Assembly (NCBI GenBank): GCA_002159155.1
Contig: LZRQ01000105.1
Span: 1 to 12,217, forward strand
Direction of reading: 5' to 3'
DNA: 12,217 bases
From: Firmicutes bacterium ZCTH02-B6
GTDB lineage: Bacteria; Bacillota; Limnochordia; Limnochordales; ZCTH02-B6
Under the pieces are notes generated by a model. That model was not told the DNA's origin and ran no database searches. It saw only the letters and a list, made by a program, of their open reading frames with translations. The first letter of the stretch is position 1. The number at the start of each line of letters is the position of its first letter. Below, in pieces: positions 1 through 6,993 of the stretch. The position numbers and the translations under genes were made by a program.

Positions 1-420
1 GTGCGGGAGATGTTTATGGTGGAAGACCCGGACTACGCCAAGGCCGCCATGATGGCTCTTTTGGTACCCCCGCCCGACGCAGGCGATCCCCTCGCGGCGC
101 TTGCGGGCGCCGTGCGGATTTCCCACACCGCGGGCCTCCTCGTCAACTACTATTACACCCTCCTGGACACCGAGAGCGATGAGCAAGAGGCCCGTCTACA
201 CCCGGAACGCCTGGAGCACATGCTGCGCGTCGCGGAAGCCAACGGGCTGGCGGCCGTCGCCCGGGCCAGGGAGCGGGGCATCGAACCCATCGTCAGCCTG
301 GCTTATCTTGAAACCGCAGACGCCTTGCGGCAACGCGAATCAGAAGGGCAGCTGATGGCGTTGAGCGCCTATTGGCTCGCTGAAGCCATAGCCCGCGTCA
401 CCGCGGACCTGGCCCGCTAG
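1..420 (+). CDS. Hypothetical protein, possibly 5'-truncated by the window edge
   Basis: An open frame runs from a GTG at base 1 to a TAG at 418-420 (139 residues). Because the GTG is the first base of the window, neither a ribosome binding site nor the true start can be judged, and the frame may continue upstream. Third codon positions are strongly G/C, as in the neighbouring genes, which supports a real gene. The product looks soluble and mostly helical: an Ala/Leu-rich first half with a YYY aromatic patch near residues 50-52, then an acidic, Glu/Arg-rich stretch, and an Ala-rich C-terminus. I see no signal peptide, membrane segment, catalytic motif or family signature, and I do not recognise it. 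It is 215 nt upstream of hsp20, which has its own promoter, so the two need not be functionally linked. Confidence 0.55.
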   Translation: MREMFMVEDPDYAKAAMMALLVPPPDAGDPLAALAGAVRISHTAGLLVNYYYTLLDTESDEQEARLHPERLEHMLRVAEANGLAAVARARERGIEPIVSLAYLETADALRQRESEGQLMALSAYWLAEAIARVTADLAR

Positions 421-564
421 ACTGCAGCCGTCACGGCCAGGCACCATCGCCTGAAGTTGATTTTTGACTATCGCGCCCCTCAGCCGCCGCGGGCACTGGA
501 ACCGGAAACACCCTTGCAAAGCCGGTTTCGCTAGCTCCCGCGCGCGGCTGCTCCAGACCCAAAC
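421..564. other. Intergenic region between the hypothetical gene and the hsp20 promoter
   Basis: No gene is supported here. A weak hairpin (CAGGC 438-442 with GCCTG 449-453, six-base loop) lies 18 nt past the stop codon, with a T5 run at 461-465 some 7 nt further on. It could be a poor terminator for the upstream gene, but the stem is only 5 bp and the T run is displaced. Confidence 0.3.
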
Positions 565-581
565 GTTGACTTTCTTTGACT
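565..581 (-). promoter_or_regulatory. CtsR operator (heat-shock repressor box)
   Basis: Read on the minus strand, these 17 bases are AGTCAAA-GAA-AGTCAAC. The known CtsR heptad direct repeat is RGTCAAA-NAN-RGTCAAA, so 16 of 17 defined or free positions agree; the only mismatch is the last C. The box covers the -35 element of the hsp20 promoter, which is where CtsR represses in Bacillota. That CtsR exists in this genome is inferred, since its gene is not in the window. Confidence 0.8.
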
Positions 582-594
582 TTCCGCGTAAAAT
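566..594 (+). promoter_or_regulatory. Sigma-A type promoter of hsp20
   Basis: A -35 element TTGACT (566-571; consensus TTGACA) is followed by exactly 17 bp and a -10 element TAAAAT (589-594; consensus TATAAT). Transcription would start near 601, giving a leader of about 35 nt before the ATG at 636. The -35 hexamer lies inside the CtsR box, so repressor and polymerase should compete. Confidence 0.8.
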
Positions 595-635
595 GAGGGT
601 GAAGGTGGGGATAATCCTAACAGGAGGTGGCAGTC

Positions 636-1043
636 ATGCGGGACCTGGTTCCAAGGACCTTCGAGTCGCTGTTGCCGTGGCCCGACTTTGAGGATCTGTT
701 CTTCTGGCCCTTTGGGTGGCGGCCCAACGTGCCGGCAGTGGACATCGAGGAGACGGACGACGCTTACATCGTAACCGCTGACCTGCCCGGATTCGACAAG
801 AGCGACATCGAGATCGAGCTGCGCAACAACGTGCTCGTCCTGCGGGGCGAAAAGGTGCAGCGCAACGAAAGGCGTTTCCTGCGCCGGGAGCGCACCGCGA
901 GCATGACCCGGTTCGAACGCCGCTTCACCTTCCCGGCCGACATTGCACACGATAAGGTGAAGGCTGAGTTTAACAAGGGCGAACTGGTCATCACCCTGCC
1001 CAAGGCCAAAGCGCCGCAGGGCTATAAGATCCAGATCAACTGA
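636..1043 (+). CDS. hsp20: Hsp20 family small heat-shock protein
   Basis: An ATP-independent holdase chaperone that binds unfolding proteins in the cytosol and passes them to ATP-driven chaperones. The 135-residue product has a short Trp/Phe/Pro-rich N-terminal arm (1-30). It is followed by an alpha-crystallin domain (about 33-123) with the typical AVDIEETDDAYIVTADLPGF opening, the core LRNNVLVLRGEK (62-73), and the closing NKGELVITLPK (113-123). A C-terminal I-Q-I motif (132-134) matches the I-X-I anchor used for oligomer assembly. Length is normal for the family. The ATG at 636 is chosen over the in-frame GTG at 627 because AGGAGG (622-627) is 8 nt before the ATG, whereas the GTG lies inside the Shine-Dalgarno itself. 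It is a single-gene unit with its own promoter and CtsR box, and is convergent with the nitrilase operon. Confidence 0.95.
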   Translation: MRDLVPRTFESLLPWPDFEDLFFWPFGWRPNVPAVDIEETDDAYIVTADLPGFDKSDIEIELRNNVLVLRGEKVQRNERRFLRRERTASMTRFERRFTFPADIAHDKVKAEFNKGELVITLPKAKAPQGYKIQIN

Positions 1044-1074
1044 GCCACACTAAGTTCAAGCAGCACGCGACCCG

Positions 1075-1108
1075 GCGGGAACGGCGGCGGCAACGCCGCC
1101 GTTCCCGC
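1075..1108. terminator. Strong hairpin between convergent genes, probable bidirectional terminator
   Basis: A perfect 15-bp stem (1075-1089 pairing with 1094-1108) closes a four-base loop. On the plus strand the loop is GCAA, a GNRA tetraloop, which adds stability. It starts 32 nt after the hsp20 stop and lies 21 nt past the nitrilase stop. No U-tract follows on either strand, so it does not fit the canonical intrinsic terminator. It may act with Rho, or protect the 3' ends of both transcripts. Confidence 0.5.
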
Positions 1109-1128
1109 GCTGGCACGGGTCTTTCCCC

Positions 1129-2196
1129 CTAAGCCTCCCCACTGTCGTCCACGGCCTGGACCGGATCGGCAACTCGCCCCCGCCCGTCAACGCTAGCCGC
1201 CATCCTTCCGGGCGGCGCGGTGGCGGCCCGGGCTCCCCAAAGGTCGCCTGCTGGCCCCTGCTGGGCAAAAGGCGAGTACGGAAAGGGGCGATAGTCCAGC
1301 CGGATGACGTCCCAGCGGTGATCGCGGCCCGTGGTATCGATCGCCGCCTTACGCAGGACGATCTCCCGCATGTCGAGCTCCGCGTAAAGAATCGTTTCTT
1401 CATCGTACACGGGGCCTGCCAGGTAGCGCCCGTCGGGAGCGATGATGCCGGAGCCGCCAAAGAAGGTCCAATTTGCCCCGGGGAAACCGTGCTTGACCCC
1501 AACCTCCTCGGGCACATAGATGCTGGCCGCCACCACGAAACATTGCCCCTCCAGGGCGTAAGCCCGGTTGGCCGCGTCGATCACGTGGCGATTGGATCTT
1601 CCGTTCTTGAAATCCGGCCACCCGGGCCAGCTGGCGCAGTGGATCTGCTCGCCCTGGGCGATAAGCGCATACTTAAACAACGGTTGCAGGTGCTCATAGC
1701 AGATGAGGCCACCCAGCCGGCCTACCGGCGTTTCGTACACCCGCAGGGTCGTGCCGTCGCCGCGGCACCAAAAGCAACGCTCCCGGTTGGAAGGCAGCAG
1801 CTTGCGGTGGTGGCCAAAGACCTCGCCGTCCGGACCAATAAATACAAGCGAGTTATAAAGCACGCCGTCGTAGCCATCCACCGCCTCGTTGATCCCGAGG
1901 CAAATCGTCACACCTGCCCGCCGTGCCCGGGCCCGGACGCGCGCCAGCTCCGGGCTGTCCAGCGTGACCGACTCCTCCTGCAACAGGGCCAGGTTGTCCC
2001 GCCACTGGTTGGGGAAGTCGAGGTTCACCGAGAAGTTGGGGTAGGCTGGCAGGAACGTCTCTGGAAACACGATGAGTTCCGCGCCGTTGGCTGCCGCCTC
2101 GTCGATGAGGGCACAAATCTTGTCGGTGGTGGCAGCCTTGCTCAAGGGGAATACAGGGGATGCCTGCACCGCGGCGACTCTCACTTTCCTCTTCAC
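1129..2196 (-). CDS. Nitrilase (carbon-nitrogen hydrolase superfamily)
   Basis: Predicted to hydrolyse a nitrile to the carboxylic acid and ammonia in the cytosol. The Glu-Lys-Cys triad is visible: E46 in FPETFLPAYP, K132 in HHRKLLPSNRER (second glutamate E139), and nucleophile C166 in GGLICYEHLQPL. The HCASWPGWP segment (186-194) is typical of true nitrilases rather than amidases, although C-Y-E replaces the commoner C-W-E. Length is 355 residues, usual for nitrilases; the last 35 or so are a Gly/Ala/Arg-rich tail that looks disordered. It starts at GTG 2196, preceded by a GGGAGG about 8 nt upstream, and lies 3 nt past the stop of the alpha/beta hydrolase gene, so it is the last gene of the operon. 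The substrate cannot be read from the sequence. A cyanide-degrading or other C-N hydrolase activity is less likely but possible. Confidence 0.9.
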   Translation of the reverse strand: MKRKVRVAAVQASPVFPLSKAATTDKICALIDEAAANGAELIVFPETFLPAYPNFSVNLDFPNQWRDNLALLQEESVTLDSPELARVRARARRAGVTICLGINEAVDGYDGVLYNSLVFIGPDGEVFGHHRKLLPSNRERCFWCRGDGTTLRVYETPVGRLGGLICYEHLQPLFKYALIAQGEQIHCASWPGWPDFKNGRSNRHVIDAANRAYALEGQCFVVAASIYVPEEVGVKHGFPGANWTFFGGSGIIAPDGRYLAGPVYDEETILYAELDMREIVLRKAAIDTTGRDHRWDVIRLDYRPFPYSPFAQQGPAGDLWGARAATAPPGRMAASVDGRGRVADPVQAVDDSGEA

Positions 2197-2199
2197 AGC

Positions 2200-3618
2200 T
2201 CAAACCTCCCTCCACTTTCCCTCGATGTCCGTCTGCAACTCCCTGAGCACCAGCAGGAGGTGCTCCCGAAATTGATCCGGAGCCTCGGTCATTGGGAAAT
2301 GTCCAAGCCCCGGCATCACCCGGAATCGGCAGCCGCGGATGCGCCCGGCCAATCGCCGCGTCGAGGTCGGCGAGGCGGAGTAATCGTACTCCCCCGTCAG
2401 CAGGTAGACGGGACAGTGCTCCGTGTCCACCTCTGGACCGATGGCGGCGCCGTCCCACTCGCGGCTGTAAAAATGCAGATCGCCCTCGTAGACCCCCCAT
2501 CCGCCCTGGCTGTACAGCCACCAGCTGCGCCGGCGGTGAAACTCAGGGCTGGTGGGACTCATGAGCCCATAAGTCCACGTCGGGTTGTGGACGGCCTGGT
2601 TGACCTGGGCATGGGCCAGAAACCGCGTGATCCGTCCCGGGGAGCGGTCGGGAGCCTGTAGACCGATGGCCGCCCGTACGTGGTCCCGGTGGCGCGCTGC
2701 CAGGTACACGGCCATCGCTCCTCCCATGGAACACCCCATCACCACCGCGGGTTGCCCGATGACCTCCCGGATGAAGGTCAGGCACCAGTGGGCATACGCT
2801 TCGGCCGTGAGCCGGTATGGTTCCCGCCACCACCCGTCGGGCGGCTCCGACCGGCCGTGGTAAGGCAGGTCGAAGGCGTACATGTGCCAGTCGCGGGCCA
2901 ACTCCACGTCGGCCAGCAAGGCGTGGTACTGGCGGCTGTCGGCCCCAGCCGTGTGCAGCATCAGCAGGGGAATGCCTTGTCCCGCTTCCTCGTAATAGAT
3001 GCGGGACGAGCGACCGTCCGGCCCAGGCAAGTCCCGGTACTTGCCCGTGATCTGACCCGGATCCCGCAGTACCGGGCTGCCCCAACCCGCAGCCACCTCG
3101 CGGGAGGCGCTACCTGCCGGTTGTTCAGAAGCCGACTGCTCCGCCGCGGGCGGCACCCCCGCCAGCGACCCGTTCGCCTTGCCCTTGTGCCAGCGCGCAA
3201 GCTCCACCCAGCGTTCCAGGGCTGCCAGTGCCTGGGACAGGCGCAGGAGGTTCCCCTCCCACGCGAAGCCCGGGTCGATGGCCCGCAGGGCCGTCAGCGA
3301 CTGGTAGCCCGGCGGCGGTACGGGCGACAACAACCTCCGCCAGCTCTCGTCCGGGCCGCGCAGGGCAAAGTCCCACGAATCGTCGGGGGCCGGCCGGCCC
3401 AAGACCGTGAGATGGCCGTCTTTGAGGGACAACAGGTGCGCTTCCCGGCCTGATGCGAGGAGGAACCGGGTCTCCAAGCCCCTGGACATCCTCTGGAAAG
3501 CCGTATCCTGGCTGGCCGCCGCCGCCCACTGCTCGAGCTCGTCCGGGTGAAATACCGGCCCTGTGGCAGCCACACCCATCATGTCATCTGCGGTCCACCC
3601 GGTCCTTTTCTCGTGCAT
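2200..3618 (-). CDS. Fusion of an SCP2-like domain and an alpha/beta hydrolase
   Basis: Residues about 195-472 form an alpha/beta hydrolase: oxyanion-hole HTAG (222-225), FDLPYHGRS (249-257), nucleophile elbow GCSMGG with S297, acid D412 in LLTGEYDYS, and H440 in GLGHFPM. This is the complete Ser-Asp-His triad of esterases, enol-lactonases and C-C bond hydrolases. Residues about 25-140 resemble an SCP2/sterol-carrier fold: a charged beta-strand pattern LLSLKDGHLTVLGRP, then WDFALRGPDESWRRLLSP and a C-terminal helix. A Gly/Ala/Ser-rich linker (about 145-180) joins the two halves. At 472 residues it is far longer than a plain hydrolase (about 270-300). The ATG at 3618 shares one base with the livF stop (TGATG), implying translational coupling; an AGGAGG lies about 16 nt upstream, farther than usual, so the exact start is less certain. 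The substrate is unknown, and the SCP2 assignment is by eye. Confidence 0.88.
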   Translation of the reverse strand: MHEKRTGWTADDMMGVAATGPVFHPDELEQWAAAASQDTAFQRMSRGLETRFLLASGREAHLLSLKDGHLTVLGRPAPDDSWDFALRGPDESWRRLLSPVPPPGYQSLTALRAIDPGFAWEGNLLRLSQALAALERWVELARWHKGKANGSLAGVPPAAEQSASEQPAGSASREVAAGWGSPVLRDPGQITGKYRDLPGPDGRSSRIYYEEAGQGIPLLMLHTAGADSRQYHALLADVELARDWHMYAFDLPYHGRSEPPDGWWREPYRLTAEAYAHWCLTFIREVIGQPAVVMGCSMGGAMAVYLAARHRDHVRAAIGLQAPDRSPGRITRFLAHAQVNQAVHNPTWTYGLMSPTSPEFHRRRSWWLYSQGGWGVYEGDLHFYSREWDGAAIGPEVDTEHCPVYLLTGEYDYSASPTSTRRLAGRIRGCRFRVMPGLGHFPMTEAPDQFREHLLLVLRELQTDIEGKWREV

Positions 3619-4322
3619 CAGAGTCCCAGATAAGCCTCCTTGACCGCCGCGTTGCCCCGCAGTTCCTCGGCGGTGCCCTCTAGGACGACGCGGCCGGTTT
3701 CGATCACGTAACCCCGCTGGATGCAGCTGAGGGCCAGGGAGACGTTTTGCTCAATAAGCAAGACGCCTACGCCCAGCCGGTGAATCTCGGCGATCTTCTC
3801 ATACACGTGCTCGACGACGATGGGCGCCAGCCCCATGGACGGCTCATCCAGCATCAAAAGGCGTGGCCGGAGCATCAACGCCCGCCCGATGGCCAGCATC
3901 TGCTGCTCCCCGCCGGACATCGTACCAGCCAGTTGCGTGCGGCGCTCTTTAAGGCGCGGGAAGAGGGCAAACACCATCTCGAGCCCCTCCGCCCGGTGCG
4001 CCTTGGCCGAGGGAACGATGGCACCCAAAAGCAGGTTTTCTTCAACCGTAAGCCCGGGAAACACCTGGCGCCCCTCGGGCACATGGGCGATGCCGAGGGC
4101 AGGGATGCGGTGGGCCGGGACACGGCTCAACGGCTGGCCGTCAAAGTAAATCTCGCCTTTCTGCAGCGGGACCAGGCCCGAGATAGCCCGCAAGAGCGTC
4201 GTTTTCCCTGCCCGGTTGGAGCCGATCACCCCTACAAACTCCCCCGGCTCCATGGAGAGGCAAACCCCGTGCAAGGCCCGGTTGCCGCCATAGGACACTT
4301 CAATGGACTCAATGCGCAGCAA
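3618..4322 (-). CDS. livF: Branched-chain amino acid-type ABC transporter ATPase LivF
   Basis: One of the two cytosolic ATPases that drive import through LivH/LivM. The 234-residue product has Walker A GSNRAGKTT (34-42), Q-loop near Q86 in PEGRQVFPGLTV, signature MSGGEQQ (135-141), Walker B LLMLDEPS (155-162) and the LivF-typical IEQN (190-193) in place of the usual H-loop. The order and length are those of LivF. One feature is unusual: R37 (codon CGG, 4212-4214) replaces the near-invariant glycine of GxNGAGKTT; the minimal GxxxxGKT pattern survives. The start is taken as TTG 4322, which has a GAAGGGGG ribosome binding site upstream and overlaps the livG stop by 14 nt. The downstream stop overlaps the hydrolase start by one base. 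Confidence 0.93.
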   Translation of the reverse strand: MLRIESIEVSYGGNRALHGVCLSMEPGEFVGVIGSNRAGKTTLLRAISGLVPLQKGEIYFDGQPLSRVPAHRIPALGIAHVPEGRQVFPGLTVEENLLLGAIVPSAKAHRAEGLEMVFALFPRLKERRTQLAGTMSGGEQQMLAIGRALMLRPRLLMLDEPSMGLAPIVVEHVYEKIAEIHRLGVGVLLIEQNVSLALSCIQRGYVIETGRVVLEGTAEELRGNAAVKEAYLGL

Positions 4323-5043
4323 CGGCGTACCCCCTTCCCAGGTACGACTCGATCACCTTGGGATGGGCGCTCACTTCCCTGGGCGGGCCATCGGCGATCT
4401 TCTCCCCGTAGTGAAAGGCGATGATGCGATCGGACAGTTGCATGATCGCCCGCATGTTGTGCTCGACGACTATGAGGGTGATCCCCCTGTCCCGCAGCCG
4501 CCGTATCATCGCGATGGTTTCCTCGGTTTCCGCCGGCGTCTGTCCGGCCATCACCTCGTCCAACAGCAGCACCGACGGTCTGGTGGCCAACGCCCGCGCG
4601 ATCTCAAGGCGCGCCCTGTCCACCACGTTAAGCTCGCTGGCCGTCAAGCGCGTGTCGGGGTCCAGGCCGACGGCCTCGAGCGCTAGCCGGGCCTCGACGA
4701 CGGCATCGGGCACGTTGTTGTGCCGGAGCAGAGCGCCGACGACCACGTTGTCCAGCACCGACATGTCGTCAAAAAGGGTGCTGATCTGGAACGTCTTGGT
4801 AATGCCCCGCTGGGCGACCTTGTGGGGTGGCAAATTCTGGATGGGCTCCCCTCGCAGCAGGATCTCCCCACGGTCGCACTTGTGCAGCCCGACCAACAGA
4901 TTGAACGTGGTGGTCTTGCCGGCGCCGTTAGGCCCGATGAGCCCGACGATCTCGCCTTCATTGACCTGGAAGGAGACGTTGTTAACCGCCCTGAGGCCGC
5001 CGAAGCTTTTGGTAAGACCTTTGACCTCAAGGATTACGCTCAC
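4309..5043 (-). CDS. livG: Branched-chain amino acid-type ABC transporter ATPase LivG
   Basis: The second ATPase of the importer. The 244-residue product shows canonical Walker A GPNGAGKTT (37-45), Q-loop Q86 in TKTFQISTLF, Walker B VLLLDE (158-163) with catalytic E163, and H-loop H195 in VVEHNM. The ABC signature is degenerate: LNVVD (138-142) stands where LivG normally has LSYGQ or LSGGQ, followed by the well-kept RARLEIARALATRP helix. Related LivG-like proteins with an altered signature are known to me from the family, so this is not necessarily a defect. It starts at GTG 5043, overlapping the livM stop by four bases (GTGA), a typical coupled junction. Confidence 0.93.
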   Translation of the reverse strand: MSVILEVKGLTKSFGGLRAVNNVSFQVNEGEIVGLIGPNGAGKTTTFNLLVGLHKCDRGEILLRGEPIQNLPPHKVAQRGITKTFQISTLFDDMSVLDNVVVGALLRHNNVPDAVVEARLALEAVGLDPDTRLTASELNVVDRARLEIARALATRPSVLLLDEVMAGQTPAETEETIAMIRRLRDRGITLIVVEHNMRAIMQLSDRIIAFHYGEKIADGPPREVSAHPKVIESYLGRGYAVAAH

Positions 5044-6065
5044 GGCCGCACCCCCTCTCCCATCGCACCCGTTCGCCGCTCCCGCAGGCGCTCAAGGGAG
5101 CGGTTGGCCCAGTAAAGCAAGCCTCTCGGCTGCCAGAGGATGAGCACGATGAGAAGGCTGCCGTAGATGAAACGGCTTGCGCCCGCGAGCCCACCCGTAA
5201 AGACGGCGTTTGTCCACTCATCGAGCGGAACGAGGATAGCCGCTCCCACCAACGGTCCCCAAACGTTGCCCAACCCGCCAAGAATGGTGATCAGGGCCAT
5301 CTTGACCGAAAAGGTCATCAGGCCGAACACGGTGTCCGGATCGATGAAAAAGTGGTACTGGGCGTAAAACGTGCCGTAGGCGCCCGCGAGCACCGCGCTC
5401 AAAAAGTTGGCCTGCAGCTTGGCTCGGGTGGTGTCGACGCCCACAACCTCGGCCGCCTCGTGGCTGTTGCGCAGCGCCCGCAGCCGGTACCCCAGGGGAC
5501 CCGTGCTCACGCGGTGAGTAAGATACATGGTCACGGCCAGCATGGCCAGAGCGACGACGTAGTAGGGCCGGTTTCCGTAAAACTGGAAGTACCAGAATGA
5601 GTCGCCCATATAGGGCACCGAGAGCCCGATGGCGCCGCCCGTAAACGAGCGGAAGTACAAAAAGAGGATCCGGAGCACTTCGGCGAAGGCCAAGGTGCCC
5701 AGGGCGTAGTAGTGGCCTCGCAAGCGAAACGTAGGGATCCCGATGATCAAACTGGCCAGCCCCGCCAGGGCCGCCGCGACCAGCATACCAATCCAAGGCG
5801 AAAGCCCGAGATCCCGGAGGAGGATGGTAGACGTATAGGCCCCAAGCCCAAAAAAGGCCGCGTGGCCGAGGGAGATCTGCTGGGCGAACCCGCCCAGCAG
5901 GTTCCAGGCGCCGCCGAGCCCCGCGTACATCAAGGTGAGGGTAGCCACCCGCAGAAGGTAGCCGTTGTTTTCCAGCACCAGCGGCGGCAGCAGCAGTGCG
6001 GCGAAAGCGAGCAAGCCCCATGGGCTCAAGCGCTGTGTCGGGCGGGCATTCTTCGCGTTTTTCAT
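5040..6065 (-). CDS. livM: Branched-chain amino acid-type ABC transporter permease LivM
   Basis: Inner-membrane channel subunit, pairing with LivH. The 341-residue product is strongly hydrophobic with roughly nine to ten membrane spans. It carries the LivM hallmarks: NLLGGFAQQISLGHAAFFGLGAY (about 55-77, conserved GxxSLGHAAFFG core), a RLRGHYYALGTLA segment, the cytosolic loop GYRLRALRNSHEAAEVVGVD that contacts the ATPases, and ITILGGLGNVWGPLVGA near the C-terminus. The N-terminus has a short basic cytosolic tail before the first span. The ATG at 6065 overlaps the livH stop by four bases (ATGA). Members of this transporter class import branched-chain amino acids but also amides, urea and aromatic acids, so the ligand here is open. 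Confidence 0.94.
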   Translation of the reverse strand: MKNAKNARPTQRLSPWGLLAFAALLLPPLVLENNGYLLRVATLTLMYAGLGGAWNLLGGFAQQISLGHAAFFGLGAYTSTILLRDLGLSPWIGMLVAAALAGLASLIIGIPTFRLRGHYYALGTLAFAEVLRILFLYFRSFTGGAIGLSVPYMGDSFWYFQFYGNRPYYVVALAMLAVTMYLTHRVSTGPLGYRLRALRNSHEAAEVVGVDTTRAKLQANFLSAVLAGAYGTFYAQYHFFIDPDTVFGLMTFSVKMALITILGGLGNVWGPLVGAAILVPLDEWTNAVFTGGLAGASRFIYGSLLIVLILWQPRGLLYWANRSLERLRERRTGAMGEGVRP

Positions 6066-6928
6066 GCCGCTCGTCTCCCCACTAACCCGGTGGGTTTAAA
6101 GGTCAGCGTGAGAATGAAAATGATGAACACCACGAGGTTCTGCAGCTGCGTGGGCAGGAACACCGCGCTCACCGAGTGAATGACGCCCACCAATAGCCCC
6201 CCGACCAGCGAACCGAGGACGTTGCCGAGCCCTCCCAGCACGACGACGGTGAACATGATCAGGGCGTACTGGTGGCCTACGGTGGGAAACACGTACGCGT
6301 ACGGCAGGATGACCGCTCCGGCCATACCCGCAAGCGCAGTGCCGATGCCGAACGCGACCAAGTACATCTTGGACGGGTCAATGCCCACTAACGTAGCTGC
6401 GACGCGGTTTTGCGCGGTAGCGCGCATGCAGCGGCCCAGGTCTGTGCGCTCAAGAAACAGCCACAAAGCCAGCGCCATGACGGCGGATGCCAGGAAGGCC
6501 AGCACGTAGGGGACCGACAAGTTGAGGGGGCCCACCGAGATGGCCTTGGTCTGGTAGGAAGTGGTCACCGACCGGAAGTTGGCGCCGAAGATCATTTGCA
6601 TGAGGCTCTGCAGCACCAGCGACAAGCCCACTGTCAGGAAGATCTGGGAAACGATGGGCGCCTTTTGCACCCGCTGTACAAGTCCCCGCTGCACCAGGGC
6701 GCCGACCAAAAAGATGACGGGAAAGACGAGAATCGACGACAGGACGGGGTCCAAGCCCAGGAATTGCGCGCAGAGGTACGCCGCAAACATCCCGAGCATC
6801 AGGAAGTCGGCCTGGGCGAAGTTCACGATATCCATGATGCCGTATACCAGCGTCAGGCCGACGCTGATGATGGCGTATACGCCGCCGACCAGCACCCCGT
6901 TTGCGATCGCCTCGAGGACTTCGACCAC
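6062..6928 (-). CDS. livH: Branched-chain amino acid-type ABC transporter permease LivH
   Basis: Channel subunit partnering LivM. The product has 288 residues and about eight membrane spans, with LivH hallmarks NGVLVGGVYAIISVGLTLVYG at the N-terminus, IVNFAQADFLMLGMF after it, the cytosolic coupling loop RATAQNRVAATLVGID, and VVLGGLGNVLGSLVGG near the end. The frame is open 60 nt farther upstream, but GTG 6928 is chosen as the start: AAAGGAGG (6938-6945) is 9 nt before it, and the family's N-terminus begins here. The upstream 20 residues would read through the Shine-Dalgarno and the hairpin. It follows the solute-binding protein gene by 65 nt, the largest gap in the operon. Confidence 0.94.
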   Translation of the reverse strand: MVEVLEAIANGVLVGGVYAIISVGLTLVYGIMDIVNFAQADFLMLGMFAAYLCAQFLGLDPVLSSILVFPVIFLVGALVQRGLVQRVQKAPIVSQIFLTVGLSLVLQSLMQMIFGANFRSVTTSYQTKAISVGPLNLSVPYVLAFLASAVMALALWLFLERTDLGRCMRATAQNRVAATLVGIDPSKMYLVAFGIGTALAGMAGAVILPYAYVFPTVGHQYALIMFTVVVLGGLGNVLGSLVGGLLVGVIHSVSAVFLPTQLQNLVVFIIFILTLTFKPTGLVGRRAA

Positions 6929-6937
6929 CCGGTCGTA

Positions 6938-6945
6938 CCTCCTTT
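6938..6945 (-). promoter_or_regulatory. Ribosome binding site that fixes the livH start
   Basis: AAAGGAGG on the minus strand is a near-perfect complement to the 16S 3' end and sits 9 nt before GTG 6928. It settles the choice against the longer frame beginning at 6988. Confidence 0.85.
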
Positions 6946-6955
6946 GGGGGCTCAA

Positions 6956-6980
6956 GGCGCCGGGGTCGCACCCCGCCGCC
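6956..6980 (-). other. Intercistronic stem-loop between the binding-protein gene and livH
   Basis: A 6-bp stem (6961-6966 with 6970-6975) closes a three-base loop and is extended by four more pairs (6956-6959 with 6977-6980) beyond one mismatch. It lies in the 65-nt gap between the solute-binding protein stop and the livH ribosome binding site, with no U-tract. In many ABC operons a hairpin at this place protects the upstream mRNA from 3' decay, so the binding protein is made in excess over the membrane parts. That role is inferred here from position only. Confidence 0.5.
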
Positions 6981-6993
6981 CACCGCACCCGAG

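Noticed and set aside
456..469. A second CtsR-like pair of heptads (GTTGATT, TTTGACT)
   Set aside because: The two heptads abut with no 3-nt spacer and one is mismatched, so the defining NAN spacing is lost; no promoter is placed with it.
1318..2661. Long plus-strand open frame (447 codons) antisense to nitrilase and hydrolase
   Set aside because: No ribosome binding site and no family pattern; nitrilase and hydrolase with intact catalytic motifs occupy the opposite strand. It is a GC-rich shadow.
6929..6988. Extended N-terminus of LivH (20 more residues)
   Set aside because: It would run through the hairpin and through the strong AAAGGAGG that precedes GTG 6928, and adds a non-family sequence before the conserved first helix.
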